DNA of 64,000 bases from Notospermus geniculatus (Eukaryota; Nemertea; Pilidiophora; Heteronemertea; Lineidae). The notes under the pieces are model-generated. The model did not search any database. It was given only the letters and a program-made list of their open reading frames with translations, and was not told the origin of the DNA. The stretch is from assembly GCA_002633025.1 (NCBI GenBank), contig NMRB01000197.1, forward strand, positions 58,741 through 122,740. The letters run 5' to 3'. This document shows, piece after piece, positions 54,630 through 64,000 of this stretch (positions are counted from its first letter, which is position 1; the number at the start of each line of letters is the position of its first letter). The translations under genes were made by a program, and so were the position numbers.

Positions 54630-54718
54630 CTGCGAATGAAAAATATGTGCAGAATACTTTGAGTTATGTACATCATGTACATAACTCAAAGTATTCAGCA
54701 CATATTTTTCATTCGCAG
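54630..54718. repeat. 89-bp near-perfect palindrome
   Basis: Two 44-bp arms (CTGCGAATGAAAAATATGTG... and the mirror) separated by one base, with a single mismatch. It would form a cruciform or a fully paired RNA hairpin. Confidence 0.93.
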
Positions 54719-55002
54719 ATGTATATCAACCCTGAAGTTTGAGTAGGACTTGGGATCCTAGATTTCTATCGTAACGGAAGTCCGCCTAGGACCACTTTTT
54801 CTAAATGTTGGACCTCTATTCCTAAGGAGGGGCAGTCCTAGGACATTGGTTCCTAGGAATCTTGGTCCTAGGACTACAGTTCCTAGTTGTCCAGGACCGT
54901 AGGACTTAGATTCCTAAGAGTTAGGGTCCGTAGGACTTAGAATCCTACGAGTTAGGGTCCCGCGGACCCTACTTACTAGGACCTGGGTTACTTTCACACC
55001 GG

Positions 55003-55361
55003 GTTCGATCCCAAGTCCGACCTATTCTTCATTAAATAGATATTGCCAATGAATGTCTTTTAAAATGGCTTCAAATTTTAACCTGCTGTCCGTAACATTA
55101 CAAGAAGTTTCACGCGGAGCTGATCTATTCTTAGATCACTGAAGTCATTCGATTCTAAAATTAGAACACAGTGGACTCGATGGACTCGCCTATTACAATA
55201 TTACAAATTTTCACTGATGTCTGAAGAAATATCAAAGGCTTTGATATACGGTCGAACCAGATTAATTCCACCCCTCATAAATTGTTTATCATTGGGGAAT
55301 CCCCAGACACTCTGCTGTTTTCGAGGGAATCCCCATTTTTTACCATTAAAATGGCATTCAA
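55003..55361. other. Rest of the tRNA-like sequence, pogo MITE fragment and unassigned DNA
   Basis: 55003-55022 completes the tRNA-like sequence. About 55060-55100 matches the pogo MITE interior. 55100-55361 is unassigned; it replaces the 5' part of gene copy 4. Confidence 0.5.
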
Positions 55362-56049
55362 CAGGGTTGTTAATGTTGTTAATGGCACATTTTACCCAAA
55401 AGTTTTGATCCCAGCACCTGATATCTGCTCTGGGGAAAAGGACTACACCTTTTCTGGAATGGAAGAGAAATTACTTCATTGCTGCAAGAAATCAGGTCTT
55501 TGGGAGTGCACTATCTATGAGGCGACGGGATCAGATAAGTCGAACATTCTTGTCCTTGAAAATGCTGTCCACCTTCATCTGCAAAGCGAACCAAGGATTT
55601 TTGGCCGAACTGGACTGTTTTCCTATGTCTTTAATTCCTGGGATTATACCGCTATTTTTTATGTCCATTTAGAGGAATACGGGTATAAAGCAGTGAAGTA
55701 TCGTGTCATACTGAAAAATAAGATGGACAAACGATGCAATCAGTCTTTAGTCCTTCATGATCACTACTACGAGGTGTTTTTCGTGATAGGGAAACCCTTC
55801 CTTTCGGGCTTTGCACTGCACAAGATTCCTGATCCAAAGGAAGGCCTCGTCAAAAATGGATCAGGGAAGTTCACATTTCAAGAAACAAATGTCTATTTTA
55901 ATCAACAAGCTAAGAATTTGTTGCGTACAAGTACTACGAACGTCACCATGAGGGATATTTAATGATTTTTGTAGGGTCACCAAGAAATGGGTCAGGTCAG
56001 AAAGAGATTTTCAGGAAGGTTTATATGTATAAAGCAGATCTCGACCAGC
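55362..56049 (+). pseudogene. PAN-like/unknown gene, copy 4 (5' truncated, frameshifted)
   Basis: Similarity to exon 2 begins at GTTGTTAATGGCACATTTTA and is high to the end. A 7-base deletion near 55927 (GCGTACAAGTAC instead of GCGTACTAGTTATAAGTAC) shifts the frame, and the family stop TGA is CGA. Exon 1 and the first third of exon 2 are missing. Cannot make the family protein. Confidence 0.88.
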
Positions 56050-56096
56050 GATCTCGTCTGTCCTGGTCAGAAGATGTATAACTTATGGAGGAAGTC

Positions 56097-56173
56097 GTCG
56101 GACAGTCAGAGTGGCACACTGAAAAATTATTCCTGCCACCTCCGAGGTTCCGGGTTCGATCCCCAGTCCGACC
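56097..56173 (+). ncRNA. tRNA-like sequence after gene copy 4
   Basis: The best preserved of the set: 7-bp acceptor (GTCGGAC/GTCCGAC), D stem TCAG/CTGA around AGTGGCACA, B box GGGTTCGATCC. The anticodon stem is not convincing. Likely tRNA-derived SINE head. Confidence 0.55.
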
Positions 56174-56187
56174 TATACTTCATTTAA

Positions 56188-56966
56188 GGCGGGGGGCTAC
56201 CTATAGCTTAGCACATTCCCTAGTGGCAATCCACGGAACTGGCCTTTGTGCGACCAGTCATTCACATTCAGATTAAATCCGATCACCCTGATATACTGTT
56301 TTCGAAAACCAATATTCAGTGTACGTCCCGACCCTAAATCTTTTGTGTCCACTACGTGTATTGTTCAGCTCTGTCACTGGTGCTTTGGTCACAAATGGCC
56401 GAACAGAGTTTACTGAAAGAGCGCGAATAGTGCAAATCTACATAACAAAGAAGTAACTTGCCAGCGGTATGGAAATTTTCAAATTTCCCAAACAAGTTTT
56501 CTCTTTTTTGGACACATATATTTGAAAAATTTCTTGTGCATTCTAGGGCAACACGATCGCCTTTTTTGGATAGTTGGTCGGGAATATGAAATATTTCAAA
56601 AACTGTAAATCGAGCCTTTTTTTGGCATTAGATAGTTTATACCAATTAAATGGAAAGTACTTTCGTAAAAAACGGATCGTTACGCCCTGCAGGCATCAGG
56701 CCTGTATGTTACAGACTATGTGGGAAACTGATGTGTCGCATCCCAAGTCTGCAAAATTGTTTGCGAACTCAAATTTTGACAACCTGTTATAACTTAATTA
56801 ACTCCATCGTAATTGGTCAAAATGAACAATTCTCTCACAGAACGGGAGCATAAAGGTTGTAGCTAAAACATTTTGTTGACATCAATTAGTTACTTTTTGT
56901 CATGAATATGTTAGGACGCTTGTTTTCAAAGAGCGTCAATAAAGTCGGCATAGGTAGCCCCCCGCC
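56188..56966. mobile_element. 779-bp element with perfect TTAA duplication
   Basis: The ends GGCGGGGGGCTACCTATAG and CATAGGTAGCCCCCCGCC are inverted. TTAA flanks both sides (56184-56187; 56967-56970). The same site in unit 2 reads CATTTAATAGAG uninterrupted, confirming the ends. No transposase seen. Confidence 0.92.
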
Positions 56967-56970
56967 TTAA

Positions 56971-57498
56971 TAGAGATTACCAATGAATGTCTTTTACAGC
57001 GCAGATTTTTAAGGCTGCTCTGGTTTCCTGCTGTTCTACCTTTATTCGTCCGCTATCATTTATTGAGCTTATAATTTGGCGCTCTGCTCCCGATTCAACA
57101 ACTACATTGGTTCTGTAGCTTTACTGATCGGCGGATTCCAACATTGTGTATTTTGCCGATTCAACGTAGGCCTAATCGATCCATTTTCACAATGCGCGTC
57201 AATGAACGTTATTATACGTCCTTCCACGAGTCTATGGCGATAGGAAGTCTCAACAAGACGAATCGAATGAGAAACTATAATATTGCAAGTAACTGGCAGC
57301 TCTGTCCAAGCAGATTTGAACAATACTCTCCCTTTCAATAAGAAGTATTGACAATGGACCCTAACCTGATTTGTTTCAACGGCAGTGATGTTTAGTTCAT
57401 GGACCAAAAGTTCCTCATTCCACCGACTGTGAAATATGTCGCACTTCTCCAGACGTCGATCACTAAGATCACGGCGAAATCGCAACCATGTTCAGGGG
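56971..57498 (+). repeat. 3' flank of unit 3/4 junction
   Basis: AATGAATGTCTTTTACAGCG matches 51060; 57104-57190 matches 34670-34740; from 57380 it matches the left edge of unit 1 (25950). No gene is recognised. Confidence 0.7.
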
Positions 57499-57600
57499 CC
57501 TGTTTCATAAAGTGACTTTAAGCTAATGGTACCATTAACTCAATGCTTTTTCCATTTGGTTAAGGTAGCGTTAAGTTAAAGAGTCACTTTATGAAACAGG
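57499..57600. mobile_element. 102-bp hairpin MITE, copy 2
   Basis: Ortholog-in-array of the element at 26066-26167, same ends and position within the unit. Confidence 0.85.
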
Positions 57601-58494
57601 GGCAAGGTCTCCTGCGACTACAGCATCGCAAAGTTCTGGCAGGCATGTAACTTTTTCAAGATGACAGCGTCGTTGCAGGGTATGAAAATGCTGGTCACTC
57701 ATTCGTTAACTAAAATAGACCAGCTTTTGGATAATCGCACTACGTCGTAACTCAAGTCAGGTCGACTGCGACTGTAATACGCCCGTCGGGATCATGATTC
57801 GTCGTGGCGCAGAAGATGAACATGTTCAACACTTGCGATTCGTGATCTTTTGGATCGGCGACTGATGGCGAACGTCGCAGGCGAGACGCAACTGCAGTCA
57901 TGTATTGTCAGACCATATCAGCGATTGGTTTGTTCCACGCGGTCGTGCCTCAGACGCAAAGTGATCCGGACTGCTGATGCCAGGTCGCACTCCGATTGCT
58001 TGTGCTGCGACGGAACAGTCGGCATCGAATGATGGGATCATGGCCAGGTCGCAAAAGTGAAAAGGCGTGCGCTCATCGTGGAACCATCTTCGATAATCGA
58101 AGGCCGATCTGCTCACCACTCCGTTACATCGCACATCACCCTTCGAGAAATAGACCGGTCCGCGGCGTATTTTGTCACGATGCCAACTTTACCGGTCGAC
58201 CAATCATATTGCACTTTATATCGGGTCTTCGGCTACCACTATTTGTACCACGATTCAAATTTTACAACACTGGTTCTGATTGGCCTCCTCTTCGAGAGGC
58301 AGCGGATTCCTGGGTAAACTTTAGGGTTACCCAGGACGACATCTACCGATTCGGCGTAACTCAAGTCAGGTCGACTGCGACTGTACGTCCGCATGGTCCG
58401 TCAGGATCATGATTTGTCGTGGCGCAGAAGTTAAACATGTTCAACAATTGCGATTCGTGATCTTTTGGATCGGCGACTGATGCCGTTCATCGCA
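57601..58494 (+). repeat. Far 5' flank of array unit 4, left part
   Basis: Matches 26190 onwards: GTCACTCATTCGTTAACTAAA, GAACATGTTCAACACTTGCGA, GGTTTGTTCCACGCGGTCGTG. A segment of it is repeated at 58340-58490 (GTAACTCAAGTCAGGTCGAC, GCGATTCGTGATCTTTTGG), flanking unassigned DNA at 58000-58330. Confidence 0.75.
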
Positions 58495-58734
58495 GGGGAA
58501 AAAGTCAATATTTTGGAACGTCCCATGAAATAGGCACGATACCAAAATATAGGAACGATTGCAACGCCACCTAGTTGCAATCATTTCAAACACTTCCATT
58601 ATCTCAAGGACAACACTGAGAAGAACACCAGTTAGAAGCATACAAGTTGCATGCTTTGTACAGTCATGGATACCAGAGTATAGCTGCAACGCCAAAAGGA
58701 CTCGACAGGACTACTGGATTGAATCAATGATGAC

Positions 58735-59133
58735 TTGTATTCCAATCTCTCATACATGGATGTCCGTGAAATCTACAAAATAAAATGCAAATGCCCTACT
58801 GAGTTACATGTTAAATGTCTGATAGATATCTACTACAATACTGCCAAGTCAACCATGATAGCTGTGACAAACCAACAAACTGAGACAATCTATGCACTCA
58901 ACACGGTGGAGCCATCTATGGCTAGCCAGAAGAACTACGTCCCATGCTGTAAGTCACGTGACTACGCACTGAAGCTGTATGAATGGGGTCTACCATCACA
59001 AATTACAAGGAATCCCTGCCCTAAGATGGGACAATCTCTACGTTTACACCACTTACATACTAATTGTCACTCCTTCAAAGATATCAAAATACACATTGGG
59101 ACTACTGGGAGCTCATTTGGCGACCCAGATTAG
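58735..59133 (+). other. Unrecognised frame in the TIR element
   Basis: 132 residues, moderately Cys/His-rich (CKC, CCKS, HHLH, NCHS). It shares no motif I can name. Its place inside a TIR element makes an element-encoded origin likely; no catalytic triad is visible. Confidence 0.3.
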
Positions 59134-59758
59134 CCTAATTAGGGGTTTAAAGGGAAACCTAGAAGGTCTAGAGTGAACATTACCTTTTTCCGCATGCATT
59201 GAGACATGTCACTCGGACCTTCTGTTGACGTAGCTCTCTTAAAGTGATGTACTCGCGAAGTTGAAAATGAAATCTCGTTCAACTATCGCGACCCGCGATA
59301 GCTCCCCAATTTCATTCATAGCTGGCGGGATTCTTGAAACTAATCTCACGTGATTTCTAGCATCTTTGAGCCATCAAACTACGGTATCGTCGACGTTTTA
59401 TACAATAAAGCGTTCATGAAAAATCTTTTATTAATATTATTTCAATGAATTTGGGCGACAAAAATGTTTACTGACGGGAAAATTTGAAAATCTCACGGGG
59501 ATTTCCCAGAACGAGATCGACGGACTGACAACAAACATGGCGCCGAAAAAGCCGAAGTGTGAGGAGGAAAACCAGCGAATTCCGCGTTTATGCTGCAAGT
59601 TTAGCCAGATGGCGGCGTGTGAAGACAGAAAATTGTTGTAGCACTAAATGAGGACTTACATGTAGCAGTGTACCTCTGAACGTCGTTGACCCACGGCCAA
59701 CACCATCCATCGCATGTTTTTGCGGACGATTCTTCGAATCGTCGCCCCGTCATCCCGT

Positions 59759-59845
59759 CGGCATCCCTGTCACTCATGTCACTCTCCTCGCTGCTGATTG
59801 GNCGGCATCCCTGTCACTCATGTCACTCTCCTCGCTGCTGATTGG
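59759..59845. other. 43-bp direct duplication around a single N
   Basis: The 43 bases before N (59802) and the 43 after are identical, starting CGGCATCCCTGTCACTCATG. This is the signature of a contig overlap left unmerged, not of a biological repeat. Confidence 0.8.
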
Positions 59846-60000
59846 TCATAGTAAATTCCGTAGTATTATAATGAGATGACCTAGTTGGAATTCCATTCAT
59901 AAATTGTAGTGCTGCCGCCATACGGGAAATAGAGGAACTATCGATGTGCAGTTACTGCAGAGCCCGCGTACATCGCTTTAATCGACGATATCAGTCCAAA

Positions 60001-60191
60001 AGAGCGCAGCACCTGACGGTAACTACAGCGTCACGACGTCCCGTACTCATTCCATGACATCTTGACTTGAGACGACGTCATGATCGCTGAAACAAGTGGA
60101 GGTTTTTCGAGTGACGTCACCGCGTTCAGAATGGGGGACGGGACGTCGTGACGCTGTAGGCCTAGCAAGTTACCGTCAGGTGCTGCGCTCT
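60001..60191. mobile_element. 191-bp foldback MITE
   Basis: AGAGCGCAGCACCTGACGGTAACT...CAGCGTCACGACGTCCCG and its mirror CGGGACGTCGTGACGCTG...AGTTACCGTCAGGTGCTGCGCTCT. Confidence 0.85.
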
Positions 60192-60659
60192 ATTGGAGTG
60201 ATAGAGTCTATTGACGTCTCCCAAAATCGAACTAAATGCCTTCATCACTCAAATTCCAGTGGATAAATCGGAAAACGCGTCACACAGTTTAGCTAGTATA
60301 CTTCATGTAGTAACTTCCAAAAGCAACCTCATAATGCGCTCTCTTAAATCTGTTTGCGCAGAAGGCCTTTTTTATGTCACTAACGGGAGGAGGCATTTCT
60401 CATTAACAAAGCAATCATCCCAATATTTTCGGACGTACTCAAACGCGCTGCGAATTAAGGAAGGATCCCTCTCTACCTTGATTGTAAACAAGTGATGACT
60501 CACCATTCTGGCGGGAACAGAGCCCAATGCCATTGATTTGTGAGTCAGGTATACAGAGAGAGTTGAAGGGATTTTACCTGTAGGCGGCGTGGCAGTCGTC
60601 CCAAAATTTTGGTATCGTACCGATTTAATGGGACGTTCCAAAATATTGGCTTTTCCCCC

Positions 60660-62115
60660 TACGCGAGACGCAACTGCAGTCATGTCACACCATATCGGCG
60701 ATTGATTTGTTCCACGCGGTCGTGCCTCAGACGCGAAGTGATCCGGAAAAGTCACCTGTTCTGTGCCATATTCACAAGGTCGACCTGTCAGGTCGCAAAA
60801 GTGAAATGGTGTGCGCTTATCGTGGAACTGACTGCATCTGCGGGCAGGGAATCGCAACTGGACTCAGGTCGAGTGCGAATGGATTTACGCCCTCGGGATG
60901 ACACAGAAGTTGAACATGTTCAACTCTTGCGATTTGTAATCTTTTTGATCGGCGACTGATGCTGATAGTCGCAGGTGCGACGCAACTGCAGTCATGTCAT
61001 CACAGCATATAGGCAACCGATTTGTTCCACGCGGTTGTGCCTCAGACGAAACGTGATCCGGAAAAGTCAGTCGCCAGCTGTTTTCTACCGTCGCAAGGTC
61101 GACCTGACGTCAGCCTTATATTTTGCTTATTTTTAGCGTGTTGTTAGTAATCCATGTCAAGAGATTTACTTGCATTCCGTTCTCTACAATTGTATTGTAC
61201 TTGATATGTTATTTCCCATTTTTTGCCTTCCTCAACTGAGTAGAGGTCTAATCACCGATTAACAAGATATCTACCCCCTCCCACCCACCATCCTCCCACC
61301 ATAGGGATTTTACCTCGATCCTCTGTATCCACTCGCACTTTGTGTGCGGGTGTATGAAGAGGAACGAGACCAAAGCCCCGCTATGGGAGGATACCCCCCC
61401 CCCCCCCGGGTGGAGGAGTCGGGGATCGATACTAAATCAACACTGCATCTGCGTGAAATATGGGACACCCTAATCTGAGAGTCAAGGGAGACAATAGCCA
61501 AGAGTCGGACATAATCTCAGAGCCAGCATCAAAATTTTACATGTAGCCTATAATGTGATTTATCTTGCAGTTAGATTTGGGCTTTGGCTCTTCGGCTTGA
61601 ATAAGGCCCTGGCCAGGGCTGGGGTTGACCCTAACCTTAGAACAGGGTTAGGGTTCTTAACCCTACCTTAGGACAGGTTTAGAGTTCTTAACCCTAGATC
61701 AGGTTTTGGTTCTTGACCCAGAGAGTCCAGGCTTTTCGCTCTTGGCTGGTTTGTTCTCAGATTACGGTTTCCCATGAAATCATTATCGAACGTTTAATTC
61801 TTGCTGATGAATTCATAAGGATCTCTGTCGTTTACATGCATGTATTTTTGTTATAAAGCTCAAATGCAAGATTTTTCTTCCAGTCGATTTCTTGTCGAGT
61901 ATGCTGTACCGAATTGTCATACTCCTGTCAAGACTTCCTAAAACAAAGGTATCTGACCGGGATATTGTCCGCCAGGATTTCGACATAGTCACTCATACTT
62001 CTGCGGTCACTTGATCGAGTCAGACCGACATCTGACCACTGAGGAGTTGTTGATCAAGATCTGTTTCGCAATTCAGATAAATAAAAAAAAAATGATGTTA
62101 TTGATTATACATGTA
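60660..62115 (+). repeat. Far 5' flank of array unit 4, right part
   Basis: Matches 26430-27990: GCGAGACGCAACTGCAGTCA, CCCACCCACCATCC, GGGTTAGGGTTCTTAACCCTA, TTTCTTGTCGAGTATGCTG. Confidence 0.85.
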
Positions 62116-62921
62116 CAGTTAAGCCCGAATTTATTCATACCCCATGAAAAATTACAGGAAAAATATTTAAAAAGTAGACATCAGCTGAACTGGCAGGTCT
62201 TAGGCTTTATTGAATGACTTTTAATCGGAATGTACAGAGATTTAAAAAATATGGGCAAAATATCAGAAATATCACAATTTCAAAATATCGTGAAAAACCT
62301 AAATTCCTAAACTTTCAAATATTTCATTCGTAATCGACATCATGTCATACTATGACCAATTAAAACTGCAGTAAAGAGAGTTTTCGAAAATCTCACTTCG
62401 ATTTTGTGAAATAGCAAAATATCAATTGCATTTTCACATTTGATACTTTGATAATTTCAAGAATTTTGAAAAAAAATCGAATGCCAACAGGCCCACAAAG
62501 TCAAATGAAAAAAGATTCCACCTAATTTTCTGACTTGTTCAATCATACGAGACAGTAATTTGAATAAATGGCACAAAGTGAAGAAAAAGGTGTCAAAGTC
62601 ATGCAGTTTTTCAAAATTATGCCGCAAAAACGAAGAGGTATATTAACGCCAATATTTCTTCACAAAGATTCCATGATAAGGTATTTGTATGATATGAAAT
62701 CAATGTCGAATCAAATATCTGAAACTTTCAAAAGTTAAGGTTTTTATGATATTTTGATATTGTGATATCTTCGTGATATTTGGACAATATTTTTCAATCC
62801 CTGTACATTTCGACTAATGTCATAAAATGAAGCCACAGCCCTGCCAGTTCAACTGATAAATATTTTCTAAATATTTTTCCTGTAATTTTTCCTAGGGTAT
62901 GAATAAATTCGGGCTTAACTG
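62116..62921. mobile_element. Tc1/mariner-type element with long inverted ends, 806 bp
   Basis: CAGTTAAGCCCGAATTTATTCATACCC begins the left end and is mirrored at the right; similarity of arms continues for more than 80 bp and weakly for about 200. TA flanks both sides (62114-62115; 62922-62923). Unit 2 has TTATGTCATTTATTTA at this point without the insertion. No transposase. Confidence 0.9.
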
Positions 62922-63488
62922 TATCATTTATTTAGTTTCGTGTGATGTAAGCGTGTTGGCATAAAATCAATATCGAAAAGAGTCATGGGGAATGTTCAAA
63001 AAATCTCATCTCATCCAGGCTGTTACCATTGTTCAGTTCTGTTTTCAGTAATTTGAAGCATCAATACTATCTTCATTACGTGAAAAGAACAATTGATGAA
63101 TGCACGAAAGGCAGAAGACACCCTCCTTACAAATGTTGTGAGAGGACTCGGCAGAATCAGATGGAGTGTAAACAACGGCTAAGGAATGATGGATTGATCC
63201 GGTCAGTCAGAGTTGTTCTTCTTGAGAGTCTCTGATCAGGTCATTTCTCTTGAGAACACGAGATCCTAGTTGTTGAGAATAAGAGGATAAAATTAAAGGA
63301 CAGATTTACATATTCGCCGCCTTCCGTCAGACCAACGTTGTGGGACGCTACTATGTGGAGTATACCCTTTGTTACATGTGCTCACATTCAATCACACTGC
63401 GAACGTAATAATCTACATTGATGCGCAGTAGGCTACCATTCCCCAGCCATTATTTTCTTGGAAAAGATGACCAGATAGTTTTGCCAAG
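62922..63488 (+). repeat. Near 5' flank of gene copy 5
   Basis: Continues the match to unit 2 (41410-41965): GTGATGTAAGCGTGTTGGCAT, CATTGTTCAGTTCTGTTTTC, GCGCAGTAGGCTACCATTCCC, AAAGATGACCAGATAGTTTTGCCAAG. It stops at 63488, about 20-30 bases before the expected exon 1, where other sequence starts. Copy 5 may be displaced by an insertion and resume beyond the window. Confidence 0.8.
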
Positions 63489-64000
63489 GGTAGTTATTAT
63501 CGCCGGAACGGAATAGTTATTTTTGACGGAACGGAACAGAAATGAAAATGCGGAATGACCATGAAACCGGAACGAAACCAAAGAATGAAGTAAAAAGGTG
63601 AAATTATCGGAAATGAAGCAAAAATGTAATTGTAGCATTATTAGATAAAGGACGTAATTTATCATGTTTATGGATTTGACGAATAACGGCGTAATTACAT
63701 CCACACATTAATAAAATTTATCAACGGCGTAGCTAAGTGGGTCAACGACGACCACCCTTCCCGTTCTCCACCATACATGTCAGATGGGTTGAAATGTTTA
63801 CAATAGATGGCGCTGAACGAAGCACGCACACCGTGCGCTTGCCTTGGCTGCGCCCTATGTGTATATGATGGCCCTTTGCAATCGGTACTGTCATCCTGGG
63901 GGGAAAATGTCCTGGGCAGGTGAAATTATGAGCGTTATAAGGGCCTTCTTTCCAGGGGGACATTATATTTACTTTCACACCGGCATACACTACACCGCGG
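63489..64000. mobile_element. Unassigned DNA holding the right end of a second TGTGAAAG/CCGG element
   Basis: ACTTTCACA-CCGG at 63971-63983 is the same terminus and target as the right end at 54991-55002. The left end is not visible in this window or has decayed. GGAACGGAA-type short repeats lie at 63500-63600. Confidence 0.4.

Larger units (their letters stand above)
53780..54998. mobile_element. 1219-bp element with CCGG target duplication
   Basis: The ends TGTGAAAG and CTTTCACA are inverted. CCGG is present on both sides (53776-53779; 54999-55002) while the uninterrupted site in units 2 and 4 has it once. The interior is built of short TCCTAGGAC / AGTCCG / GGTCC motifs and carries a Pol III-type cassette, a 33-bp minisatellite and an 89-bp palindrome. 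TGTNR ends with 4-bp duplications recall Ginger-type elements; that assignment is inference. No transposase. Confidence 0.88.
58495..60659. mobile_element. 2.17-kb TIR element in unit 4
   Basis: The left GGGGAAAAAGTCAATATTTTGG...GGAACGTCCCAT and the right ATGGGACGTTCC...CCAATATTTTGG mirror are inverted over about 80 bp. Unit 1 lacks it (GTCGCAGGCGAGACG continuous). The interior has an unrecognised frame at 58735-59133 (132 residues; KCPTELHVKCLIDIYYNTA..., ...KMGQSLRLHHLHTN) that could be a decayed transposase, a foldback MITE and an assembly artefact. Confidence 0.75.

Noticed and set aside
53780-54998. Zinc-finger or collagen-like gene in the repeat-rich element
   Set aside because: Exact CCGG duplication and inverted TGTGAAAG ends show a mobile element; no frame survives outside the minisatellite.

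Overview
This window looks like repeat-dense nuclear DNA from a marine invertebrate. There are no bacterial-style operons. Coding stretches are short and exon-like, with AG/GT junctions in places. It holds a seven-transmembrane receptor, ankyrin and PAN-like exons, LINE reverse-transcriptase remains and at least twenty-five terminal-inverted-repeat (TIR) DNA elements. The 8-mer palindromes TAGGCCTA and TACCGGTA recur throughout. I cannot name the species; a lophotrochozoan or an echinoderm/other deuterostome would fit. There is one long assembly gap (10452-10670) and several isolated N positions.

Layout. (1) 1-12.4 kb: two related blocks arranged head to tail. Each carries copies of an unrecognised zinc-finger (RING-like) protein gene, then a shared non-coding segment, then an LTR-like segment with an ATTTAAA/AATAAA promoter-polyA layout; no gag or pol is visible. 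(2) 12.5-24.9 kb: a 145-bp tandem repeat carrying CTCF-like motifs, an ankyrin exon, a LINE interrupted by two TTAA-flanked DNA elements, a tandem repeat full of AGGTCA half-sites, and several MITEs. (3) 24.9-25.9 kb: an intact intronless class A GPCR, the clearest single-exon host gene. (4) 26-63.5 kb: a tandem array of a two-exon gene (exon 1 PAN/Apple-like with a signal-peptide-like start; exon 2 about 335 residues, unrecognised). Copy 1 is a pseudogene, copies 2 and 3 have open exons, copy 4 is 5'-truncated and frameshifted, and only the 5' flank of copy 5 is reached. Shared flanks, including a tRNA-like sequence after each gene, mark the duplication units.

The array works as a natural insertion map. 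Comparing units exposes the exact ends and target duplications of many elements: TTAA, CCGG, TA and others. The largest is a 7.3-kb nest inside the intron of copy 2: pogo-like MITE ends around a two-gene PIF/Harbinger-type element, itself hit by a MULE-like MITE (9-bp TSD) and a foldback hAT-like element (7-bp TSD). Between units 1 and 2 lies a 3.2-kb foldback element whose arms are built of about 20-bp minisatellite repeats and which has a recent 1104-bp internal tandem duplication.

Most promising leads: the LTR-associated zinc-finger gene family with a ubiquitin-like-looking N-terminal region, the lineage-specific PAN-plus-unknown gene family, and the minisatellite-armed foldback element. 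Family-level assignments beyond visible motifs are inference.
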